This document shows, piece by piece, positions 47,101 through 64,000 of a stretch of 64,000 nt of DNA. The DNA comes from Branchinecta lynchi. Taxonomy: Eukaryota > Arthropoda > Branchiopoda > Anostraca > Branchinectidae. The stretch is taken from positions 11,222,001 through 11,286,000 of the forward strand of contig JAKZAP010000005.1 in assembly GCA_023053575.1 (NCBI GenBank), written 5' to 3'. The translations under genes were made by a program, and so were the position numbers. Below the pieces are notes generated by a model, which searched no databases, had not been told where the DNA came from, and saw only the letters and a list, made by a program, of their open reading frames with translations. The number at the start of each line of letters is the position of its first letter. Position 1 is the first letter of the stretch.

Positions 47101-48759
47101 ACCACTAGGAAAGAAGTGGCCTCCACAAAACTCAATGTGTCTTGGAAGTGCTCTAACATTTTGAAAACTGGAAAATGAAGTTGGATAGAAAGTGAAATCA
47201 GGTATCTTTTGATCTAGGACAGGAAGAAGACCCTATTTAGGTATGTAGCCAGTCTCAGTTCAACCACATTTCACAGGGCTACCATGCCCTTGCTCCAGGG
47301 AATGGTGCCCCAACGTATGGGCACCATACCCATATGTCCAGGCATGCCCAGATGTTGGGGCACCAGGGCACCATGCCCAAAAATTGAGGATTTGTGTATG
47401 ACTGTTCCACAATAGAAAACTGTTATTCCTGTAGAGAGAAATATCCTGGGAGAGAGGTGCAGAGAATGTGCAACATTCTGCTATATCCAACCTAATTGCA
47501 AAACGTTGAAGGCAATGCCGTCCTCACTAGCTCTGTCTGAATTTCGATGACAATGTTTTATCTTCTTACAACCCAACCCTACGCCAAGAACAACTTACCC
47601 AGAGGCATCACGACTCAGTCTAGTACACTAGCCCCTTTTCAGGCACGGTGCTCAAATGTCTAGCACCATGCCTGGGTGCTAGACGTTCAAGCACTGTACC
47701 TTGGATTTCATACATGGTGCATGGATTTCAGTAGGCTATACAGTGCAAGCATGAAAAACACACTTTCTGTCATCACAACTGAGCACCAGCTCGGACAGGG
47801 CTGAAATTACTACCATGAATTAGAGAAATCAAAGGCAACCCTTATCAAATTTTTCATAACAAAAACAACATTGCTCGGCTGATGACAGACATGAAAACCT
47901 CATTTCCATTTCTATATAGTCAAGGGTTTTGCATGCAAAGTGTCCTGTGCCTCAGCTTTTCTACTTAGCAGCCAACCAGAAATATTGGCTCTTGGGGCAC
48001 TCTACATGGAAAATAGATAGGGTGCTGTTAGGTTTTGCATCTCCATCATCAGTCAAGCCCTTTTGTTTTTGTTATGAAAAATTCGATAAGGATTGTCTTT
48101 GACTTCTCTAATTCATGGTAGCAATTTCCACCCTGTCCGAGCTGGTGCTCAGTTGTGATGACATAAACTGTGTTTTTTATGCATTCACTGTATACTGAAA
48201 TCCATGCACCATGCATGAAACCCAAGGTACAGTGCTTGAACGTCTAGCACCCAGGCATGGTGCTAGACATTTGAGCACCATGCCTGAAAAGGGGCTAGTG
48301 ACTAGACTATCACGACTGGGGAGGGGGGGGAGGCCCCCCCCAAAGGCGTCGGCCAGTCTGTAAAAAATAGAGAGTCATCACGGAGCGCAGCAATTTTTCG
48401 TCAAAACAGTTGATTTTTTTTCATGAAACAGTCGGTTTTTCTGGAAATTGGTACATTTTTTGTAAAAATAGTCAGATTTTCTTCAAAATAGTTGGTTTTT
48501 CTGAAAATCAGTGGATTTTTCGGAAAATCAGTCGATTTTTTTCAAAAATGTCATTTTTATTGTTGAAAAACAGTCGTTTTTCTGCAGAAAAAGTTGGTAT
48601 TACCAGCCAGTCGGTAAATGCCTCGTCCCCCCCCAAACATTTTGGCTAGTAACGCCTCTGCCCTTACCCTATGCTAATCTCATGTTTGGGTGCTGATTTT
48701 CACTCACCCACTCCTGCCTGCTTTCGACAGAAAATCAGATCCGGATGATGCTTCGCCAT
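44108..48759 (-). CDS. PHF5A: PHF5A, SF3b 14-kDa subunit of U2 snRNP, complete
   Basis: PHF5A is a small zinc-knot protein that bridges SF3B1 and the branch-site region in the SF3b complex of the spliceosome. CDS on the minus strand: 48759-48708, 45386-45196, 44197-44108, GT-AG introns, 110 codons plus stop, exactly the family length. Starts [17 protein letters not shown] and ends [11 protein letters not shown]. All zinc-binding cysteines are present (11, 23, 26, 30, 33, 40, 46, 49, 58, 61, 72, 75, 85). From memory the protein differs from the human one at only three positions: Asn38 for Arg, Ile66 for Val, Phe70 for Tyr. Tyr36, the site of pladienolide-resistance mutations, is kept. Intron 1 (3.3 kb) holds two palindromic hAT-type elements. 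Confidence 0.98.
44198..45195. other. PHF5A intron 2: GGGACTCCTC element and 62-bp tandem pair
   Basis: 44245-44400 shares TTGATGATGGTGATGAT, GCGTCCGTGGG and GGGACTCCTCAGGTGGAG with 54460-54590. At 44589-44703, GGTAACCTCTAGGGGCAGGG...GCGGCACACTTAC occurs twice in tandem. The rest is unassigned. Confidence 0.55.
45196..45386 (-). CDS. PHF5A: PHF5A exon 2
   Basis: Acceptor ttcttgcag, donor gtaaga. Carries most of the zinc-knot cysteines and the unusual Asn38 codon AAC (plus-strand positions 45325-45327). Confidence 0.97.
45480..45778. repeat. Element with GATGGGCGAATC-type ends
   Basis: Left end GGCAGATATGGGGGAATC and right end GATTCGCCCATCTCTG with GAATCCGAATCC blocks inside; related to about 22773-22979. 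No clear target duplication. Confidence 0.5.
45779..46541. other. PHF5A intron 1, unassigned part
   Basis: AT-rich, no repeat match or coding frame supported. Confidence 0.4.
46550..47404. mobile_element. Fold-back hAT-type element in PHF5A intron 1
   Basis: Starts CAGTCGTACACAAATCC, ends with the inverted copy, and is flanked by TTCCACAA (46542-46549 and 47405-47412), an 8-bp target duplication. The arms are inverted repeats of over 300 bp, interrupted by small differences, including a CAT/GCCC-rich stretch present only in the right arm (47280-47385). It encodes nothing. Confidence 0.82.
47616..48308. mobile_element. Second fold-back element with long inverted arms, PHF5A intron 1
   Basis: Left end (C)AGTCTAGTACACTAGCCCC and inverted right end GGGGCTAGTGACTAGACT, with arms of roughly 250 bp. 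The target repeat ATCACGACT is found at 47607-47615 and 48309-48317. The duplication is 8 or 9 bp depending on where the end is set; CAG/TAG ends favour hAT. No coding capacity. Confidence 0.78.
48318..48660 (+). repeat. CAGTCGATTTTTC minisatellite element
   Basis: After GGGGAGGCCCCCCCC and GTCGGCCAGTCTG, about ten irregular units of ~22 bp with (C)AGT(C)G(A/G)TTTTTC. Ends TTTTGGCTAGTAACGCCTCTG, the same end as at 38705. Sits directly downstream of PHF5A exon 1 in transcription terms. Confidence 0.65.
48708..48759 (-). CDS. PHF5A: PHF5A exon 1
   Basis: ATG at 48759, 17 codons plus one base, donor gtgagt. Residues [17 protein letters not shown] match the orthologue exactly. Confidence 0.96.
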
Positions 48760-48920
48760 CCCCTAATGAAAGCTCAACAAGACTTCCGAAACTAAAGTGC
48801 CTTTCTGTTTTTATTTTTTGCTGGTCAACATGGAAAGACTGGTCCGTTGGGAGCTGGCTTGAAGCGAGCCGGCGAAGCCGCAGTTGCCTCTAAATTTTGA
48901 TACGGCCTTTACCTACCACC

Positions 48921-50639
48921 CAGTGTTGCCACTTATGCCGCATTTCGCGGCATAATGCCGCGATTCTGAGGGAAATGCCGCGTAAAATTTTTATGATGCC
49001 GCACGCCGCAATTATGCCGCGAAATGGCTTTTTCCATTACGTAAAATTTGTCCAACTTGAACTTCTCGTCTTACGCGAATGTCTGGCAATACACGTCTTT
49101 GTTGCATAAAATTGGGATTTAGAAGCCGCGTTCGATTCGCAGAAGTCCACCACGGACCTTAATTAATGACCTGCCGATCGGCAGCTTGTCCCCTGGGAGA
49201 CAATTTTGTTCACCACATGGGTTGAATTGATCAGACGTTTGAAATTCTCAGTTCATCCGATGACCCTTGTCAGGAGTTGTCCGAACCAAACAGTCCATTT
49301 TAGTTTGTGTTTTGGAGTTAGCAATAGGCCAGACTTGTCTTGCGTCACATGATTTTACGTCATAGGATTGTGTGATGGTAAGTAATAACTTTATTAGGTA
49401 TATGTCATCAGGTCAGCGAGGGTTTATTGACCCCAAAAGTACTGGCCTATCCTAGGGGGTAGGCGGCTTCTATGATCTGTTTTCTTTGTATTTTTTTCCA
49501 AAACAGCACGTTTTCACTATATGCCAGTTCGTTCCTTCTACTAAAAATTCGGGTTTGTCATATACATACTATCAACCAGAGGCGGTATTATTCAGCAAGG
49601 CATTTACCGACGGGCTAGTAGTTTCTGGGATCCCAAAGCGTAAGTGGAGGGATACCTATAAGATCGCAAAAGCTGTCTGTCCGTCCGTCTGTGAGCACGA
49701 TATCTCTCGAAGGAATGAGATATATTGATGGAACTTGGTGTGAGGATTCTTTGGGTCAATGGAAAGGTCTAGTTCGCAGATGGGCTCTCTTAGCCCTACA
49801 TTTAGGGGTGGGGAGGGGGGTCAAATTAAGGGGCAAACAAAATGTTTTTAAACAGCTAATGAGATAGTCGATTAAGGGGCAAGAAGACATGCTGAAAACG
49901 ACTATGAACACCATTTTCTTGCCGAACAAGTAGTTCGCCTGGAATCCGGCCAAAACCGGTTTTATTTGAAGTTAATCATATGTTCGATTTAGGGATAAAG
50001 ACGTACTGAACACGAAAACATTTTGTACCCGGACAAGTAGTTCACCTAGTATCCGATCCGGCCCAAATCGGAAAATTAGTTAAAAGCAGAAAGTGTTTTT
50101 TGAAGTTGATTAGATGTCTAATTCAGGGTTAAGAAGAGATCTGAATCCGTATACGACAATCATTTCTTACCCGAACATATACTTCACCCGGAATCCGACT
50201 GAAACCCGGAAAATTTGTTATAAGTTAAAGTTTTATCTGAAGTTGATTAGATGTTCGATATCAGGGTCAGTAGAAAGTAAGTTCGCCTGGAATTCGGCCG
50301 AAACCGGAAATTTCGCAGAAGTAAGGCAGGAAGTTTCGATCAGTCTCGTCAAAATAGATAGCCTATGACTTATAGTAAACACACATGCGGAATCCATATC
50401 GTAACTTTGTTTTCTCAGGTGATTAGCTATTTGGCCTTAATCTGTTTCTAAATTTTAATATTACAAATATTCAAGGAGCCTGACGAAGACAAGACCCATT
50501 TCAATATCAATAATGTTTTTTTTCGAGAATTTAGGGCATGCCGCGAATGTTACCGCATTTTGGTTGAGGGATACCGCAGAAATGCCGCTTTTTGACGAGG
50601 CCGGCACCGCGAAGCGGTGCCGGTCGAGTGGCAACACTG
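48921..50639. mobile_element. hAT-type DNA transposon, non-autonomous, 8-bp TSD
   Basis: Ends are CAGTGTTGCCACT and its inverted copy AGTGGCAACACTG, flanked by the direct repeat CTACCACC (48913-48920 and 50640-50647). Both subterminal regions carry many copies of TGCCGC (eight in the left 110 bp), probably transposase-binding repeats. No transposase frame remains. A family A copy (about 49626-50495) has inserted into it. Confidence 0.85.
49626..50495 (+). mobile_element. Family A copy nested in the hAT element, 3' end missing
   Basis: Starts CTGGGATCCCAAAGCGTAAG; breaks off at AAGACCCATT, before the terminal GGGATCCC and CTTGTT. Younger than the surrounding hAT insertion. Confidence 0.72.
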
Positions 50640-50922
50640 CTACCACCACAACACAAAACAAAAATATTTATTTCTGCCCTTGAGTTTTGCTCAGTCCTGT
50701 TGGCTGTTGGATCATGCAGTATTTCCTTTCTCTAGCTTAGGAGAAGTTAATATTCTGTTTGGGACGTTGTTTTTCGTTCTAGATAATAGCTGTAGAACAG
50801 GAGTTGTATTCCAACTGCCAGACTTGGTTCTTAACAAGATTCTTGAAAAATCTTTTTGCCTACAGTACTACTACCCAGTGCTAACGGTGCTAACCAAGCG
50901 TATTTTACGCACAGCCAGATAA

Positions 50923-61260
<10,338 letters not shown>

Positions 61261-61836
61261 GTAAGTCAAGTGTGCTATGTGGGTAGCTATTGATCGATTG
61301 TTTTTTTATACGTATCATCACCATCAGCTTCCTCTGATTGTCCATTCCTTGTATTTCATGAACTGAATCCGAAGCTCGTATGGAGCTTTGGACGAGCAGA
61401 AGAGGTAATGCACTACCGCACAAATTTATATCGTCAGCAACGACGTGATCTTTTCAGAGAAAGAAGGAATGACGCCCAGTTCAAAATGTGAGGGAAAGTA
61501 ATGATTCGTGTCAGTTTTGAAATTCCTCGCATGAAAGCTCCAAACTCATCTGTGCTGCGCTGTGGAGTTTTCGCAGTATTATCACAGGGATAATCGGACG
61601 AGCTCAAATATTCCGGTGGTGAGAAAGGACATGTATTTGGTGTACGCTAAAGTTTATCCGAGTAGTGCTGCGACCCAACAGTCTAGTACACGTCAGTAAT
61701 TCACTTAATAGGCCTGAATTTGGGGTTGTCTTGAAGCAGCCGCAGACTTTGAACGTTATTACTAGAGTACCGGTAAACAAATTTACAAAATTCCTTAGAT
61801 GAGTAAAGTATTTCAGTGTATTCAAATATCCGATGT
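61261..61836. other. SEC14L1 intron 5 start
   Basis: Apart from the possible micro-exon at 61458-61487, nothing recognised before the family A element. Confidence 0.4.
61458..61487 (+). CDS. SEC14L1: Possible 30-nt SEC14L1 micro-exon
   Basis: A good acceptor (gatcttttcag) and a fair donor (gtgagg) frame 30 nt that continue the phase-2 reading of exon 5 as K-ERRNDAQFK. The region encodes a variable linker, so homology cannot confirm it. It may be chance. Confidence 0.3.
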
Positions 61837-62335
61837 AACAAGACCAAAGGTTTCGATGGGATTCCAAAAATGTAATATTTGATCCAGACAATTGCGTCTT
61901 GTAGATATCCGGTCTTCGCCAGACTCCCAGAACATTTTTACTGTTAAAATTTCGAAACAGATTAATGCCAGTGGCTAGTAATCTGAGAAAGCCAAGTTCA
62001 TGTATGGATTCAGTATGCGTGTTTACTCCTATCGTCATATCTACTTTGAGGAAATTGGTCGAAACTTCCTGCCTTACTTCTGCCAAACATCCGGTTTCGG
62101 CCGGATTCCGGGTGAACTACTTTTTCGACAAAACACTATAGCTCATACGAATTCAGCACATCTCCTTACCCCTATATCGAACCTCCAATCAACTTCAGAT
62201 AAACGTAAACTTTTAACAAATTTTCAGGCTTTGGCGTGTTTCCGGGCGAACTGTTAGTCCGGCGAGAAAATAATTTTCATTTAGCCTACGGATTCAGCAT
62301 GCCTCCTTACCGTATGACATCGAACCAACTAATCA

Positions 62336-63022
62336 ACTGGAAAAAATCGGCGTGACTGGAAAGAGTTTGTCATGGTTTGAATCTTATTTGAGTGACCGGA
62401 AGCAAATTGTGGTGAATGGGTGTCTTACTTCTGTAGCTAGTGAGATAACTTGCGGAGTACCCCAGGGGTCTATACTAGGTCCTCTTTTATTTCTAATTTT
62501 TATAGATCGGATTAAGTATTATTTGTCATAGGCTGGTATAATACTTTTTGCAGACGATACTCTTTTACTTGTAGCTGCTCCATCAGCTGATCTACTTTCT
62601 GACAAAATGAGAAAGGCATTGACCGGTTTTGTTGAGTGGGCAGATTTCAATCTTTTGACGTTAAATTATACTGATATAAAAGAGTAAAGGTAACAAAGAA
62701 CCTGGGTTTTATGATTGATGAAAATCTATCATGGAAAACACATTCAAATATTATAGCTTCAAAATTATCAAGGTCTCTGGGAGTGCTCCGCCGAGTTAAA
62801 AACCTAGTCTTACAGAAAGTTCTTCGTTTGTTGTATATGTATGAACCGTGTATGAATGGCATGTAGGATAATGTAAAAATAGTGTTACCACAATATGTAC
62901 AATAGAGAAGACTGCCACCTGCGGCCAACAAGCCCCTTTGGGGTTGTCTTAGCACGTACTGCAAAATGTTTGGTAGACATGTGTAAAATAAAATTTAGTC
63001 TAATCTAAAAAAAAAAAAATAA
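62336..63022 (+). pseudogene. Non-LTR retrotransposon fragment (CR1/L2-like RT) with poly-A tail
   Basis: Reads WFESYLSDRKQIVVNG, GVPQGSILGPLLFLIFID, then an in-frame stop, ILFADDTLLLVAA (catalytic FADD), a frameshift, and NLGFMIDENLSWKTH. Ends TAATCTAAAAAAAAAAAAA. Inserted into family A DNA; 5'-truncated and dead. Confidence 0.82.
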
Positions 63023-63095
63023 TCTAAAACTTCAGGTAAAACTTTTAAAATTTTCCGGTTTCGTTTCATAAGTAGTGAACTGAAAGACAAAAATG

Positions 63096-63169
63096 CTCCT
63101 CAGCTGGGATTTGAACCCAGGACCCTGTGCTTACAAGGCAGGCACTCTTACCATTCGAGCTACCGAGGG
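63096..63169 (-). tRNA. tRNA-Thr(UGU)-like sequence, degenerate
   Basis: Minus strand: acceptor CCCTCGG / CTGAGGA (6 of 7 pairs), D stem GCTC/GAGT, anticodon loop CTTGTAA (UGU, plus positions 63133-63135), T arm CTGGG TTCAAAT CCCAG perfect. The anticodon stem is broken: CCTGC faces GCACA, as if two bases were changed or added. It sits in a ~275-bp insert in a family A element, so it may be a SINE head or a pseudogene. Confidence 0.6.
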
Positions 63170-64000
63170 GCTTGTGAACTGAGTTCGCAGACCACTACAA
63201 TAGTCTGGTAGAAGCCGCCAGCCGGCCATAGGAACAGTGATTCCGCCCGAAGGCAAGTTCGTCTAACCAGTTCACATCCACATGTCACAGAAATTATTAA
63301 TAAAACATAGATGGCACTTTAGAGAACCGTGACCAATAAACCAGAAACAGTTATTGTTTCCGGTTTCGGTCGGATTCCGTGCGAACTATATGTCCTGGTA
63401 GAAAATGATTGTCATATTTAGATTCAGCATGTCTTCTTAGCCCTGAATCTAAATCGAACATTTAATCAGCTTCAAAGGATGAATTCAAATAATTCTTCAG
63501 ATAATTGAATTCTTCAAATAATTCGTTAAAAATTACTTTTTACGTACAAATTTACCGGTTTTGGACGGATTCGGTGCGAACTACTTGTCCGGGTAGAAAA
63601 CGGTTGTCAGATACGGATTCTCCTTATCCCTAACTGGACTATCTCTTTGGCTTTTTAAAGCATTTTCGTCGTCCCTCAATTTGAAACCGCTCCCCACCCC
63701 TAAATGTGGGGCTACAGGGCTCATCTAAGAACCCAATGGATCCTCGTACAAGGTTTGAAGAAAATATCTTTGTCCCATCGAGAGTTACCCTGTCGTGCTG
63801 ACTGACGGACAAGTTTTACGGAGTCATTGGTACTCTCCACTTACGTTTTAGGATCCTAAAAATAAGCTGCCATTTCAGTTAAACTTTAACGATACGTGTG
63901 AGATGCTTACCGGATAAGATGATGTATACAAGATGATGCTAAGATGAGATGAACAAAATATAGGGACAAACCGTGTGTTCGCGAGAAGCTGGTGGTATAC

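Larger units (their letters stand above)
48760..50922. promoter_or_regulatory. Divergent PHF5A / SEC14L1 promoter region, split by a hAT element
   Basis: The two start codons face away from each other across 2163 bp. Of this, 48921-50639 is a hAT insertion with its duplicated target (next entry). Removing it leaves about 440 bp between the two genes, a size typical of a shared bidirectional promoter. No TATA box stands out. Transcription starts are not visible from sequence. Confidence 0.55.
61837..63860 (-). mobile_element. Family A copy split by a LINE and a tRNA-containing insert
   Basis: 3' end AACAAGACCAAAGG at 61837, 5' end TTTTAGGATCCTAAA at 63860. Interrupted at about 62336-63022 by a LINE fragment and at about 63070-63345 by a segment with a tRNA-like sequence. 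Confidence 0.72.

Overview
The window is nuclear DNA of an animal, probably a repeat-rich invertebrate. It has GT-AG introns, the standard code, housekeeping genes very close to their vertebrate orthologues, and intergenic and intronic space filled with decayed transposable elements. I cannot name the species.

Four protein genes can be read with consistent splice phases. (1) VPS50 (syndetin), plus strand: eleven 3'-terminal coding exons from 4290 to 43966 give the last 594 residues; the 5' part lies before the window. (2) An apolipoprotein-D-like lipocalin, minus strand, three coding exons (39912 to 34444), lying entirely inside the 6.4-kb VPS50 intron 33783-40158. (3) PHF5A (SF3b subunit), minus strand, complete in three exons (48759 to 44108), tail-to-tail with VPS50. 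(4) SEC14L1-like PRELI/SEC14 protein, plus strand, first five coding exons (50923-61260), head-to-head with PHF5A and running off the window.

Most of the remaining sequence is mobile DNA. Two large non-autonomous families recur. Family A is a ~135-bp tandem-unit element with GGGATCCC near both ends. Family B is a 1-3 kb element with a terminal hairpin and an AAGTGCCATA inverted repeat. Both end in CTTGTT and share a Helentron/HINE-like layout. Family C (7.7, 11.7, 23.5 and 36.1 kb) has a hammerhead-ribozyme-like core. Family D fills the 9-kb VPS50 intron 20959-30060 with extremely dense TCATGA palindromes. Several hAT-type elements have clear 8-bp target-site duplications (46550-47404, 47616-48308, 48921-50639, 51390-51673, 55973-56499). 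Fragments of at least three non-LTR retrotransposons, a tRNA-Thr-like sequence and many poly-G/poly-C runs complete the picture.

The four genes show no obvious common pathway: VPS50 acts in endosomal recycling, PHF5A in splicing, SEC14L1 in lipid/vesicle traffic, and the lipocalin is a secreted carrier. The main organisational points are the nested lipocalin, the VPS50/PHF5A 3' ends 141 bp apart, and the PHF5A/SEC14L1 divergent promoter split by a 1.7-kb hAT insertion.
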